A DNA stretch of 64,000 nucleotides from Capitulum mitella (taxonomy: Eukaryota > Arthropoda > Thecostraca > Pollicipedomorpha > Pollicipedidae). Under the pieces are notes generated by a model. The model did not search any database. It saw nothing but the letters and a program-made list of their open reading frames with translations, and was not told the DNA's origin. Shown here piece by piece: positions 1 through 11,365 of this stretch. Location of the stretch: positions 5,499,822 to 5,563,821 of the forward strand of contig CP099842.1 of assembly GCA_030062745.1 (NCBI GenBank), given 5' to 3'. The number at the start of each line of letters is the position of its first letter. The stretch's first letter is position 1. A program made the position numbers and the translations under genes.

Positions 1-1829
1 TCTTGATATATAGGACAATTTAGGAGATACCCTGGCATTGATTTGGGCATTTCGCCGCCCGCAAACACCATTTTCTCCTTCACTTTCCATCTCAAGTACC
101 AGTGGAGCGACTCGGGTAATTTGAAATGCATACGATACCTCTTGACCTGGTGGCTCCTTAAATGACTTACTCAGTGACGTCGAGACGAATAACCACCCCA
201 CAACTCAGAGCACATCCAAAGAACAGATGGTCATGCGCCTACGACCTTTTAAAATCGCAGTGCATTTCAGTGCAGAAATGAGTGGCGAGGGGAGAATTTT
301 GTATGCAGTTACCACTTCCAGTCTGGACTATCCATAGTATTGCTGCCACTGGCACTGCGTGCGTCATGTAAGATGTTGTAACTCCATCGTGACCGAGGTC
401 AGCCTGGGTCTGAGCAAATTAAACCATGAGTGACCTTTCGACTGTCACTTTTGGAGAGCAGTTTTACGAGATTTGCAGAATAACTTCGTTTAACTTTGCC
501 TCGTTAATGCCTGCTCTTTAGACCCAAGCTGTATCACAGGAGAGCTAAATCAACGAGGGGAGAAACTGGTGAGTGACCATCGTTGATTTCGCATGAGCCT
601 TGCGTGAACTGTATGGCCTTGTGCCTAATATGGACGCCATTTTTGGTTAGATTCTGGTAGAACATGTACGAAGAAATAAAAGCTTGCATGGGATCAGTCT
701 CTAAAAACTGCACCTGCTATTCAGGCTGCGTCGTCATCATAACCTGACGTACGACTGCTTCTTCAGCGTTTCCCTTCGTTTAAGGTACACGGTTAGTGCC
801 CAGGTAATGTGCCGCACAGTCGACTTGACTGGCTTCCATCGTTCCGAAGCTATGGCGGAAAGTGAAGACAAAACGCCGCTGTCCGCTGTTGAGGACCGGT
901 CACGAGATGCGGGCCGGGGTCGTCCCAGGGTGGCGGCGGTAGGTGCCACTTTGGAGCCGTGCGTGACGCCCGGTCCGCGGCGGTGGCGTGACGGACGGGG
1001 TGACCTCGTGCCCGGCCGGCGGCTGACCCGGTTCCCCGGCTAGATGGCGAGCCCCGCGGAGTATCACGAACCTGGCCGCGGCCCCACCGCCCGCGCCAGC
1101 AGCTGCGAGGACGACGCCTCGCGAAAGCAGTTTGGAGGCAGACTTTGATTGATCCCAGCCGCCCCCGGAGCGGCGAATGTCGGCATTTACCGCGGCGCAC
1201 TCTCAAAATGGCGCAAATCGTGATAAGGCACAGGCTCTAAGACGTGCCTACCCAGACATGGAAATCTCTTTCTGAGATGAAACAAAACAGGACGTGGAGG
1301 AAAATGGTGGTTTCATGACCCCAGCAGGTTTCAAAAGCGACGCAGTTTTTACAAAGTACGCCCACTAGGAAATGCTTCTCTCAAGGATTCAAATCTCATA
1401 CATAGGCCAAGAGCTTTGAACACGTAAATTTCGGGTTCGTTATCGCCTCTCGTGATGCCTTTATCCCAACCACCAAACGTGTCACGTTTTTATCCCGAAG
1501 AACTTGTTATGGAACCCGGTCAGAGGTTACAGTTTACATCCGGTTTGGTTCGGATAGCGCTGCAGGTTTGGGCAAACGGACAAAGGCGCACGGACGAGCT
1601 GGGGCAAACGACAACCCAGATAACCGGCTATACCTGACTCAGAATCAGCCCAGAAGAATGTGAGTGCGTACGAGATGCACAGTTACTAGCATGTATGCGA
1701 GAGGAACGTGTCTGAATCCGACTTACGACAGTCAGAGCAGATTCGTGTACGCGTTTAACTTACCTCAGCCGGAGGTCTGTGTCTGAGTCTGACTAGCTGC
1801 AGTGCCTGAGTCTGACTTACCGCCGTGAG
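1..1829. other. No gene seen; one GC-rich patch
   Basis: Mixed-composition DNA without a recognisable gene. A GC-rich, CpG-dense patch lies at about 880-1135 and resembles the patches that flank minisatellites further right, but no array touches it. Short open frames here have no ATG in good context or no recognisable domain. An exon without obvious features could be missed. Confidence 0.5.
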
Positions 1830-1971
1830 AGGTCCGTGTTTGGGCGCGGGGCTGGTAGTGGCGGTCGGATCCCTCGGCGGGGTCTGAAGAGAAGCGGCAG
1901 GAGGAGGCGGGCCTGCCGGGCCCGGGCCCGCTCGTAGGATGAAGCCAGCCTCCGCACTCTGGCGGCTCAGC
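1830..1971. other. GC-rich patch abutting the 54-bp minisatellite
   Basis: A CpG- and G-rich stretch with runs such as GGCGGGCCTGCCGGGCCCG that passes directly into the tandem array. It is an example of the GC patch plus array composite found throughout the window. No coding evidence. Confidence 0.5.
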
Positions 1972-2940
1972 TCGCCCGGCCTGCGGCACAGACACACGGC
2001 GTCACCAGACACCGCCACAGCGTCACATCCCGGCCTGCGGCACAGACACACGGCGTCATCAGACACCGCCACAGCGTCACATCCCGGCCTGCGGCACAGA
2101 AACACGGCGTCACCAGACACCGCCACAGCGTCACATCCCGGCCTGCGGCACAGACACACGGCGTCACCAGACACCGCCACAGCGTCACATCCCGGCCTGC
2201 GGCACAGAAACACGGAGTCATCAGACACCGCCACAGCGTCACATCCCGGCCTGCGGCACAGAAACACGGAGTCATCAGACACCGCCACAGCGTCACATCC
2301 CGGCCTGCGGCACAGAAACACGGAGTCATCAGACGCTGCCACAGGGTCACATCCCGGCCTGCGGCACAGAAACACGGAGTCATCAGATACCGCCACAGCG
2401 TCACATCCCGGCCTGCGGCACAGAAACACGGAGTCATCAGACACCGCCACAGCGTCACATCCCGGCCTGCGGCACAGAAACACGGCGTCACCAGACACCG
2501 CCACAGCGTCACATCCCGGCCTGCGGCACAGAAACACGGCGTCATCAGACACCGCCACAGCGTCACATCCCGGCCTGCGGCACAGAAACACGGCGTCATC
2601 AGACACCGCCACAGCGTCACATCCCGGCCTGCGGCACAGACACACGGCGTCATCAGACACCGCCACAGCGTCACATCCCGGCCTGCGGCACAGAAACACG
2701 GAGTCATCAGACACCGCCACAGCGTCACATCCCGGCCTGCGGCACAGAAACACGGCGTCATCAGACGCTGCCACAGGGTCACATCCCGGCCTGCGGCACA
2801 GAAACACGGCGTCATCAGACACCGCCACAGCGTCACATCCCGGCCTGCGGCACAGAAACACGGCGTCATCAGACGCTGCCACAGGGTCACATCCCGGCCT
2901 GCGGCACAGAAACACGGAGTCATCAGACACCGCCACCGGT
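1972..2940. repeat. 54-bp minisatellite, about 18 copies
   Basis: Tandem copies of a 54-bp unit beginning near CATCCCGGCCTGCGGCACAG, about 18 in number and highly similar. Variation is limited to a few positions, for example cacGGCgtc versus cacGGAgtc, gtcACCaga versus gtcATCaga, and a rarer unit with GACGCTGCCACAGGG. Because 54 is a multiple of three and the unit lacks stops in several frames, long open frames run through it on both strands (about 393 codons on plus, about 446 on minus). These read as 18-residue repeats. No plausible gene structure accompanies them, so I read the array as noncoding VNTR DNA. Confidence 0.93.
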
Positions 2941-3245
2941 CGCCACAGGTCCCCGTCTGCAGCACAGAGGCACAGCGTACCACAAAGACACACTATGGTC
3001 TGCACCAAAGAGACGGTGTCATCAGCTGGCACCGCAGGACCAAAACACGGCCTGCACCACAGAGTCGGCGTCACCAGCCAGAACCAAAACACCACATACC
3101 TGCATGTACTACAGAGGTGATGTCACTAGCCAGTACCACAGGGCCACAACATGGCTTGCAGCACCACAGGGTCACATGCCGGCTTACACCAATGACGGTG
3201 TCACCAGCCAGCATCACAGGACTACACCACGGTCTGCGTTAAATG
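2941..3245. repeat. Degenerate edge of the 54-bp array
   Basis: Diverged fragments of the same repeat (CCACAGGGTCACATGCCGG, GGCGTCACCAGCCA, GACGGTGTCACCAGCCA) continue for about 300 bp. The gradient from homogeneous core to decayed edge is typical of an array whose centre is still being homogenised. Confidence 0.7.
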
Positions 3246-5610
3246 GACCGGCCACCACGTATTGATCAGGAAATGTCTGTTTAACTCTCCAGTCATATCC
3301 CAGTTTCTATTTCTGTTCCGAGTAGGCACTGTTTGTGTGGGTTATTAAGGCGCTGTTTTCAAATTTCTCCTCACACTCTCCTCGGAGACGTCGGTAAATA
3401 TTCCATCTGGACAGTAATGAATTCGGCATGCTAATTCCCTGGCCCCAAATTGGCTTCTCGAGCCGAAGTAGTTAGATTCACCCTGCCAATGTCCATCAGG
3501 TCCCTCTGGACCCCGGCCAATGCGTGGTGTTGAGCCCTTACCGGGCACAGCAGGCTCGTGCCCCTCTGAGCCTCACAGCAATACACGATATGGCAGCATG
3601 ATCGTGCTCAGGCGGCTCAGGCCATCCAAAACCCTTCAGCAGCACGCGACTGAGTTCAGGCGATGCTGACGAAACAGGTGGAAACGGAAATCACGCGGAA
3701 ACCCACACTACGGAGAAAAGCATACAACCTCTCGAAACAGCTCTAAAGTGCTTGTTTGGATGTGAATATTGTCGCTTCAATGACGCTCATCGAAGTGCCC
3801 ATGACTCTACATTTTTGACATCTACAACAGTATTTGGGGCTTAGCGACAGTTTCTCCGTGCAAGACAATTTCAGGCCAATATCCTGACCTACCAGCAGCA
3901 CGGACGAAAGCTATCTCCGATGACAGCTGTGGCATCTTTGCTCCAGGAACCAGACGGTTGTTCGATGGTGATGCCGGGCTCGGTTTGGGCGGCTGCCCTG
4001 TTACACTGGGCACGGTGCAGGCCCTTGTTAACTTCCCGGGAGACTAATGATTCCTGCCACCACTTTCTGAGTGGTGGAATGATCAATGGATGTTAGTTTA
4101 GGAGAAATGAAATGATTTGCATTCATTTCTCTACCGTTATGAGGACATCACGAAGACGGCTACAAGACGGCAAAACGTGTGATACCCCACTGGTCGGACA
4201 CCGGCACGTGCGTTGTCGAGCTTTCCAGTTCAAGAACTAGGTTCCGTATTCGTATGGGGGCAATGGCGAGCAAATTTAAACCCATCGTCGGCGATCAGCA
4301 GACAGCAGCACACAGCAGCCAGCTCGGTACAGGAAACGGCAACTAAGGCCAGCAACCAGCGTGTGGGCGCGGCGCCGATCACTAGACCCGTTTTCGGAAG
4401 TTTGACCTCTACACGGAAGTGCGGCGCAGGTCCTGAGGAGTTCCCAGTCGGAGGATTAGACGGTGTCGACGCCCGCCGGAGATCCTGTAATTACCCTGCT
4501 CTGGACCGTCGCCGCCAGCTCAGCGCTTAATCCGGAATTTTCGGCCGCAGTCGAGACGGCATCTAATCTCGACAGTTTCTCCATTATACCTCGGTAAAAG
4601 ATAGGGCCAGGTTCACTCATGCGAAAGAAAAGCAATTTTGGTTTTGCATCCAGGCATCATTCATGGAGATATGACGATCAGAGCGGGCATTCGGAGAGCA
4701 GACAACGGCCGGATGCCGGATCGATTGTGATCCGTTGTGCTCGAGAGGTATATCGTCACCTCATCGGTCTCTCCGCAGACTCTCGGACTCCTAAACCCTG
4801 GTCACCTTCGACAGTGCGTCACCAAAACCCATGACAATGTCAACGAGGATGATCTCAATAACGGGCCGAAGGAGGCGGCAGAACGGTTCCCTCGCCATGG
4901 CGGACAGCTCATGGAGATCCAAAGCAGATCGAGCGCAGAGTTTGGCCACTTGAGCGACGGGACGAGATTCACCACACTGTAGTCCGAGACGTCCGGGGCG
5001 GCGCTAGTAAAGGCACCGTTCCCATGTCGAAAGTAGGTGACCTGGGAAACGCACTCACTTAGCCGACACGGGAACATTTCGTCAACCATCTCATCAAAGC
5101 TGCTGTCAGAGAAGGCCCGGCGCCATCAGTGGATCAAATTGCCAACGAGGCACGATTTGAGAGGGAGATGAAGCATCACAAGTCAATCAATCTTCCAGTG
5201 TGTTTCTTTTTCCATAGATGACGCTGAAGATATGGCGCTTGATGAATATTGCGAGACCAAATTTGACATCGTTCCACGGGCAAATTGATGGTGTAATTGT
5301 TACTGTAATCGGAACCAGACAACCGAAAGATTTTATCGCCGGGCGAAAGGCAAATATCCCCTGTTTGAAGGAGCGTTGTGCCACTTTGTCTGAACGGCAA
5401 CGCAAAGACTGAAAGGTGCCATTTATCTAACAACGTTGGGACAGAACAATGCTCACCGTTTTTTTCAGTTACGTTGTTTTTGTATGTGCGTGTGGACTGG
5501 AATAAGAGAGGGCTTTTCTTTGTTTCGGACGTGACACGTGACACCCGTCAGCGATACGTTCTGACCGCCACCAGGACAGTGCTGCGGAGTCGGCCGTTTG
5601 TCCATGGTGT
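3246..5610. other. No gene seen
   Basis: Moderate-GC unique sequence. Open frames up to about 120 codons occur on both strands, but none shows a recognisable domain, a coherent codon pattern or paired splice sites. I see no repeat or RNA gene. Confidence 0.45.
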
Positions 5611-5611
5611 G

Positions 5612-5785
5612 AGAAGCGGCCAGAGAGAAAAAAGCTAGAGAATAAGATAGTCGGACTGGAATCCTGGATGCCAGAAGGATGGTGAACGGTGGCAGAGTAG
5701 GTGAGGATGGGGCAAAAGATAAGAAAAGGCGTAAAAAATAGAGGGAGATAAAACAAGGACGGAATAAAGGGAGGACACGGAGGAC
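5612..5785 (+). repeat. Purine-rich low-complexity stretch
   Basis: A run dominated by A and G (GAGAGAAAAAAG, AGAAAAGGCGTAAAAAATAG, GGGAGGACACGGAGGAC). A weaker purine-rich stretch resumes at 5840-5960. The opposite strand gives an open, hydrophobic Leu/Phe/Ser-rich frame of about 120 codons, explained by the polypyrimidine composition. Confidence 0.6.
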
Positions 5786-5875
5786 GTCCGACTTTTTCAG
5801 CCACGTGTGTTTGGATTTGTCCATTGGTACCTGACATGCGGGAAGATGCGTGGAGGAAATACTTGTGAAAAGAGA
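5786..5875 (+). repeat. Dispersed repeat, copy 1
   Basis: This segment (core CCTGACATGCGGGAAGATGC) aligns by eye along about 85-90 bp with 6486-6572 in the same orientation (core ACATGACATGTGGGAAGATGC minus one base). The two share TGGAT.TGT.CATTG.TAC.TGACATG. Likely two copies of an unclassified interspersed repeat or an old segmental duplication. Confidence 0.6.
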
Positions 5876-6485
5876 GATAAGGAAGGAGAAGGGGAGAGAG
5901 TGTGTATGTATTATGGCTTAAAAAGGGAGATCAGCTGTACGGATAGAGAAAGCTGTCCGGGGAAAAAGCAGCTCCTGAAGACAGCTTATGAACGTTCTAA
6001 CCAAACACTGGACCTTCCGCACGACGACCGCGATAACCAAACGATGAATGAAAACAGCTGCAAAACAGCTTGGCCACCCTGAGGTGCTTCGATAAGAAGC
6101 ACCACAGCTGCAGGAGCCCAGGGCGGCGCGTTGTGGTACGGACCGGGAGAGCCGTTTCAGCGCTCGCCCGTCCCCTCACTGGCTGGCTAAACATTCCGGC
6201 CAGGGGGCCATGTACATGTACCAGGGGGCCGTGAGGGTAGCAGCATTGTTCTGCAATCTCCGTGATGGCTAGCACTAGCCTACACCGGCGGTGTATTGTA
6301 GCTAAGGGCTTCAAACATGTTTGCCATCAGACTACCGGTACTTTAATAATGGTGTCTCAGCGTGAGAAAATAGAGCAAAAGCTTCCATTAAAACTCAGAA
6401 TTAAAAATATGCGTTCAACTGAACGCTCACTCCAATAATTGCCAGCTTGTGTTTTCTGCCAATAGCTCTCAGACTGCTGTAACGT
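5876..6485. other. No gene seen between the two repeat copies
   Basis: Unique-looking sequence about 610 bp long between two direct copies of a roughly 88-bp repeat. No open frame with recognisable features. If the copies were terminal repeats, the enclosed segment would be too short for an autonomous element. Confidence 0.4.
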
Positions 6486-6572
6486 TTGACCTGTTTTCAT
6501 CCGCGTATGTCTGGATGTGTTCATTGCTACATGACATGTGGGAAGATGCATGGAGAGAACACTATGAAAAAA
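6486..6572 (+). repeat. Dispersed repeat, copy 2
   Basis: Partner of 5786-5875, about 700 bp downstream in direct orientation with many substitutions. The conserved core reads GTGGGAAGATGCATGGAGAG here and GCGGGAAGATGCGTGGAGGA in copy 1. Confidence 0.6.
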
Positions 6573-6828
6573 AGACCGCGGAGGGGCGTTTGACCGGAAA
6601 CTAATGCGGCACAGCCGATGCGATGGGAAGGCAAACGGCTTTTAACCTAGAATAAGGCATACAATTATAGCTAATGGATTCACACAGCCTCGCTAAATGG
6701 ATGTTTAATAGCTCTGATTGACCTGTGTGGTCCCGGGACCGGATTACCATAGTCATGGAAAATTTGTAAATTAAGACCCCGTCTGGATCTCCCGTGTCCT
6801 CCGCCCAAACCTGCCGGCAGTCTGACAG

Positions 6829-6838
6829 TCTCACCTCT
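6829..6838 (-). other. 5' splice donor of the exon
   Basis: On the minus strand the exon ends CAGAG and the intron starts GTGAGAC, with GT at 6834-6833. This matches the MAG|GTRAGT consensus well except for the final position. It splits an Arg codon (AG|G), so the intron is phase 2. Confidence 0.6.
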
Positions 6839-7535
6839 GGTCCAGTTTCGTGGCGCGCTCACGCTCGTCTTCAGTCCTGAAGCTCAGCACTGACTGAATC
6901 CTGTTCTTGATGGTGACGCAACTCATCTTGGCACCACGCAGAAGGTCGCCGGAGCCCACGCTCTCGCAGCGGCGAAGCGGAAAACTTTGAGCCGCCTTCT
7001 CGCGCGGAGGCGGATAGGTTACGCTCACATGGGACATCTCGCCGCCTACCATGGTGTCCAGGGACGGGACCTTGGCGATGGGTATGGCGTCTATGTCCAC
7101 GTCTTTGACGGAGTGGTAGCCGGTGTCGTAGCCGGGTCGACTGTCGCCGGGACCTGGCGACGGAGGGGTGCAGTCGGCCGGTCCAGCCTCTCCCGGCTCG
7201 GCGGGCCCCTCTTTCTTTGCAGGGTCCTCACCGGGCCCACGCCCCACGCCTGACGTCCAGCCGACGACGGCGTCCGCCGGGCCTCGGGCGGCGCTGCGGC
7301 CGCCCGCCGCCGCCTCGGACTCCGGCTCCGAGTCCGGCTGCGAGTCCGAGTCGAGCGAGTCGGCCTGGTAGGGGCGGCCGGCGCCGGTCGGGGAGGGCGG
7401 CAGGCTGCCTGTCCGGATCGCGACGCTGCTCGTGTGGCGGCAGCCGCGCTCCGGAGAGTGCCTGCAGCCGCCGCACGTGCAGATGATGGAGTTGAAGCTC
7501 CGGTCGTCAAAGATGCGGATGATGGTGTGCGCCAT
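6835..7535 (-). CDS. Probable first coding exon of an unrecognised protein
   Basis: Best protein-coding signal in the window. I start at the ATG at 7535-7533 because its context is GCTGCCATGG, a near-ideal Kozak site; the frame stays open 13 codons further upstream but without another ATG. It gives 233 whole codons plus two bases, then GAG|GTGAGA, a strong phase-2 splice donor. Unspliced reading stops at once (TGA at 6833-6831), as expected for an exon edge. Residues 19-34 hold a Cys/His group (C19, C21, C24, C32, H26, H34) that could bind metal. Residues 58-77 are Ser/Asp/Glu rich, 80-135 form a Gly/Pro/Ala-rich probably disordered linker, and 140-233 look more ordered, with KVPSLDTMVGG and KMSCVTIKNRIQSVLSF. 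No signal peptide or membrane span is seen. I do not recognise the family. The codons are very GC-rich, unlike the flanks. Downstream exons were not found. Confidence 0.6.
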
Positions 7536-7770
7536 GGCAGCGACTACAGCGGGGTCTTGTCGAGGGTCCGCCACTACCGCTCGCCATCGCGGGACTCGGT
7601 GGCGTTCATTCAGGCAGTTTGCTGAGACTGATTGGCTGCGTTCTTGGGCGGTATCGCAAGCCCTTATCTCACTGGCTTCCGAAAGCTGCCTAGCTCAGGG
7701 CCGGCGCAGACCACAGAAACTGAGACGCGTGGCTTTGACACACTGCGTAGTCGGTTTATAGAGCGTCTCA
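7536..7770 (-). promoter_or_regulatory. Candidate 5' UTR and promoter of the exon
   Basis: Reading the minus strand upstream of the ATG, a CCAATC box lies at 7635-7630 and a TATAAA at 7760-7755. The CCAAT element is about 100 bp and the TATA-like element about 220 bp from the ATG. They are not in the usual relative order for a single start site, so at most one is likely used. Inference from motifs only. Confidence 0.25.
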
Positions 7771-8219
7771 GTCCAAGGCTGAGTCCAATTTCCAATTTCG
7801 CTATGAATGGTAGCCTCTGTTCGAGAAATCACAGCTGTGAGGTCCTTCGTGATGAATGTCGGTCACAATGTGTGAGTGCCTTCTTCAATTCCACCGCAAG
7901 TGCCACTGGTGGTTCTGAGAAGCCGAAGGGCTTTTCTTGGATAATAATACCTATCCACAATCTAGTCTTCGAGAGCCAAGGAGGCGTATTCATGCAAGAC
8001 TCTCCCGAAAACGGCCTTGCTGCGTCCCTTCGGAAAGGCTGTAGCTTACCAAAGGGAATGGAGAAAATGCTGTGGGGTAGGTCCTTTCACGCCCGTAGAC
8101 TGAATTCCACCAGGACTACTGAGACGGCCTACCAAAGCCGAAGACTACCACGAACCAGCGGACGTGTGTGAGGAGCACCGCTCGTAATTCACGCGCAAAT
8201 GCCACGTCATTCCGCACTA
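7771..8219. other. No gene seen
   Basis: Unique sequence of moderate GC. A plus-strand frame of about 179 codons (7632-8171) is open here but has no recognisable domain or supporting start. I treat it as chance. Confidence 0.4.
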
Positions 8220-8557
8220 AGCATCAACGTCCAACGCGCAGCACGAACGTCAACGCCCCCAGGGCGGCAGTCCCCCAGCGCGTCACCGGCGCAGCACTCC
8301 ACAAGCACGCACCGCCACACGGCCGGGACCCGGCTGACGCGCTCGGCAGCCGCACACGCGCGCGCTGTGCGTCCGGCCGACGGCGCGCGGTCGGCCTCGC
8401 GCTCTCGGCTGGCGGCGGCGCGGCACTGGCGGCGGCCGCGGCGCACCGCTCTCGTCTCTGGCCGCCAGCGCCGCCGGTCGACCGCCGCCCGACTGGGCTC
8501 CTCAGGCGGCGGCACGCGCGCCAGCCGCCTTTCACCCTTGGTCAGGCGGCGGCCGAG
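8220..8557. other. GC-rich patch left of the 29-bp array
   Basis: Very CpG-dense (for example CGGCGCGCGGTCGGCCTCGC, GGCGGCGGCGCGGCACTGGC) and running directly into the 29-bp tandem repeat. Overlapping open frames on both strands reflect stop-poor GC-rich DNA. Confidence 0.55.
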
Positions 8558-8920
8558 GGTCCCAGAGGTACCGTCAGGCCGCCGTGGGTCCCAGAGGTAC
8601 CGCCAAGCCGCCGTGGGCCCTGGAGGTACTGTCAGACGGCAATGGATCCCTGAGGCATCGTTAGATGGCCGCGAGTCCCTGAGGTATCGTCAGGTTGTCG
8701 CAGGTCCTCTTTGAGGTTCTGCCGTACGGTAGTGGATTCTCTGAAGGTACCGACAGAGGGCTGTGGGCCCCACGAGATACCGCCAGACAGCAGTGAGTCC
8801 CTCAGGTACCGGTAGACGGCAGTGGGTCCCCTAAAATACCGTTGAATGGCAGTTGGTGCAGTGGGTCCCTCAGATACTGTCAGGCGGCCGGAGTCCCCGA
8901 GGTACTACCGGACGGTCGTG
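8558..8920 (+). repeat. 29-bp minisatellite, about 12 diverged copies
   Basis: Unit close to GGTCCCAGAGGTACCGTCAG followed by GCCGCCGTG. The first two copies are nearly identical and later ones diverge (GATCCCTGAGGCATCGTTAG, GGTCCCCTAAAATACCGTTG), with a few small insertions. It directly follows a GC-rich patch. Confidence 0.85.
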
Positions 8921-8981
8921 AGTCCTGCGTTTGCTTTACCGAGCCGATATAAGACGAACGCAACGTAAAGAACATGGTTCT

Positions 8982-8994
8982 CCCCCCCCCCCCC
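8982..8994 (+). repeat. C13 homopolymer
   Basis: Thirteen consecutive C in otherwise AT-leaning DNA. One of seven G/C runs of 11-13 in the window. Confidence 0.95.
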
Positions 8995-10255
8995 TGTAGA
9001 AACGCAATATTAAGGAAATGATCATTCTACCCTCATGGTTTGAAAAATATCTAGGGTCTATGTCATGTTCTTGTTGATGCTTTGGACAAAAGTACTCCAA
9101 TTCTCGGCTTCAAATAAATCAATGTTTGGATGAATGTTTTAGCCGCATTTATTACGTCAGTCTTTTAGCAACAGCCTTGCGTCGGCTGTAGAGCAGAAAC
9201 TTGCGCGGTCAGCCATGTTCAAAACGGGGAGGTCCAACGTGATGTGGTTGTGAGTCATCTTTGCCCGATTTATGCGCGCTGTAGTGCCCAAAATAAATGT
9301 AGCGTCCAAGGAGGCCAACGTACGCAAAAGTGCCTCCTTCTTCAAACACCCGACAGGGTCTGGATGATTAAACAGAATATGCTCCATTTCTGACACACTA
9401 ACCACTGGGTTGGTGTTGCGTGACGCTTGTGTCAATTGCACTGAGTCAGCAGTGCTCTTGATATCCAGCCTTCACACTGATTTGGTTTCATTATCCTTCG
9501 GAAACAGTTGACCTAAACGCAGGTATACTATTATCCCACCGACACGTACCCACGTCCACTCATTTTCCCACAGTATGATTCAGTGCTAGTAGCTCAAGGT
9601 GACGTACCAGGAATGCAAAACATTTCCGAAAATGGCAGCTCAACGTAGCGTTAGACAGCAGTTGCAATGTGCACAGTATCTGTCGATATAAACATAATCT
9701 TAGACTGGGAGAGTTTCCGGCAAGAAAACGCAGACCTAGCATCGGTGTGTCTGCACCTGACAGTGTATGTCGGAAAACCGTCCACAACCATGGTATTGTT
9801 TCCCTTCAGAATCACAGAAATGCGTGCATTCCAATCCCGATTCTTCTTTCGGCAGTAGCCTACGCAGCGTTCCATCACTGAAGCCAAATTTTAAACGATC
9901 AGCGAAACTGGAAACACCTAACTGAGTTCAGAAGAATGTGGGATTCTTAATTCGCCTCTGACGGTCCAGCGAGAGCTGCGGAATTCCTCTCGTGTAGTGT
10001 AGGCGCACACTGACGCCACACCTCGTCAGCCGTCTATCTGTCGGTCTGTGGCTCCTTGTGCTGTCGTTTTTGTGGGTCCGTTTAGAGGTGCTAGGTGCGT
10101 GACCAATGTCCGGTGCTCAGGCATGCCCGGCCGAAATCCACCGTGAGAATCGGAAACCACGGGGAGGCCGGCACAGCCGCGGCGCGTGCCGAGACGTTTT
10201 TCAACCAGGTGGAGCGGAACAGCACGATTCGATGCCGCGCTGGTCTCTGGGCTGC
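8995..10255. other. No gene seen
   Basis: AT-leaning unique sequence. A minus-strand frame at 9441-9157 (about 94 codons) starts with ATG but has no recognisable domain. Nothing else is supported. Confidence 0.4.
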
Positions 10256-10650
10256 TACCTCAGGACCAAGTCACACCGACAGGTGAGCCTCAGAACCGAG
10301 TCACACCGACAGGTGAACCCCAGGACCGAGTCATACGGAAAGGTGGGTCTCAGAACGGAGTCACGTAGACAGGTGAGCCTTGGGATCGAGGCACACAGAC
10401 GGGTGAACCTTAGGACTGAGTCACACCGACCGGTGAACCTCATCGCTGAGTCACACCGAAAGGTGAACCTCAGGACCGAGTCATATCGACAGGTGAGTCT
10501 CACGGCAGAGTCACACCGACAGGTGAATGTCAAAATCAAGTCACACCGATGGATGAACCTTAAGTCCACCGACAGGCTAACCATGGAAACCTGAAGGCGA
10601 CAGGTGGGCCTAAGGACTGAGTCCGCCGACAGGTGAAAGTCAAGCCCATG
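10256..10650 (+). repeat. 30-bp minisatellite, about 12 copies
   Basis: Unit like GGACCGAGTCACACCGACAG followed by GTGAACCTCA. About ten copies stay in register and give a 10-codon repeat (RTESHRQVNL type); the last 90 bp are diverged with deletions. A minus-strand open frame of about 190 codons is also produced by the array. I interpret it as noncoding. Confidence 0.88.
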
Positions 10651-10769
10651 CGAATTATCCAATTCGCTGCGCGTTCCATGGCATACCTGGGCCAGCTGTT
10701 CCCTCCCCTGACAGGGCCTAAGTGCAGTGGCAGACAAGACCCTGGCGTTAGAGTCCAGCCCTCTGGGCT

Positions 10770-11360
10770 CGGCTGTCCCGGCCGGGCTCCGCTCTCGCGG
10801 GCGTGCCGCCGCCAACAGTGCGGCGATAACCATCTCCGGCTCGGCGTATCACCGCCCTCGCCTGCCCACTATCGCGCCGGTAAATCGCCGCCAGTGCAAT
10901 TACCACCGAGGGTGTGCATCACGGCCGATTTATCGCCGCCGCAACTGCGGCAATCATCTGCAGGCCGGCCCGCGAAAACAAGCACGCACTCCGGGCCGGC
11001 GGCGGCGGCAGGGGCGGGGCGGGGGCGGCGGGCGCGGTCGGCGGTCCGCCGCCCGGGCGCGCCGTGCGGGCGCCCGTCCGGCCGCGTCGTGCCCGGCCCG
11101 GGCCGGCTATTAATTAGACGCGGCGCACTGCTGCCCCTGCTGACCCGGCGAGTCCGGCGCCGTGACCAATTCCGCCCGGTTGAGAAAGCGCCCGGTCACG
11201 TGTCTGCCGGCGAGAGGCTGGCGGTCGCCGCGGCCGTTGACGGCTGCCGGCCGTCGGCGATATACGGACCGCCGCCCGGCCGCAGCACGGCCCGCGCCGC
11301 ACGACACCGCCGCACCGCCGGCGAGGGCGGGCCGAGGCTCCCGCGGCTCCGAGACCGGGC
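10770..11360. other. GC-rich patch between two arrays
   Basis: Strongly CpG-dense core at about 10980-11340 (GGCGGCGGCAGGGGCGGGGC, GCCGTGCGGGCGCCCGTCCG) lying between the 30-bp array to the left and the 34-bp array to the right. A plus-strand frame of about 253 codons runs through it but lacks domain features and spans the edge of an array, so it is not called as a gene. Confidence 0.6.
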
Positions 11361-11365
11361 TGAGG

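Noticed and set aside
1972-2940. CRISPR array
   Set aside because: Units are contiguous with no unique spacers, and the genome context is eukaryotic.
1755-3120. Long repetitive protein (about 400 residues) on either strand
   Set aside because: The frames exist because a stop-free 54-bp unit is repeated. Both strands are open equally, and there is no good start, signal or domain.
5465-5837. Hydrophobic minus-strand frame of about 120 codons that looks like a membrane protein
   Set aside because: The hydrophobicity comes from a polypyrimidine strand (Leu, Ser, Phe, Pro codons); two overlapping frames show the same.
7535-7574. Upstream extension of the exon frame from a GTG
   Set aside because: The frame is open but has no ATG. 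The internal ATG at 7535 has a near-ideal Kozak context, so the extension is treated as 5' UTR.
9157-9441. Possible retrotransposon fragment on the minus strand
   Set aside because: No reverse transcriptase or endonuclease motif could be recognised in its 94 codons.
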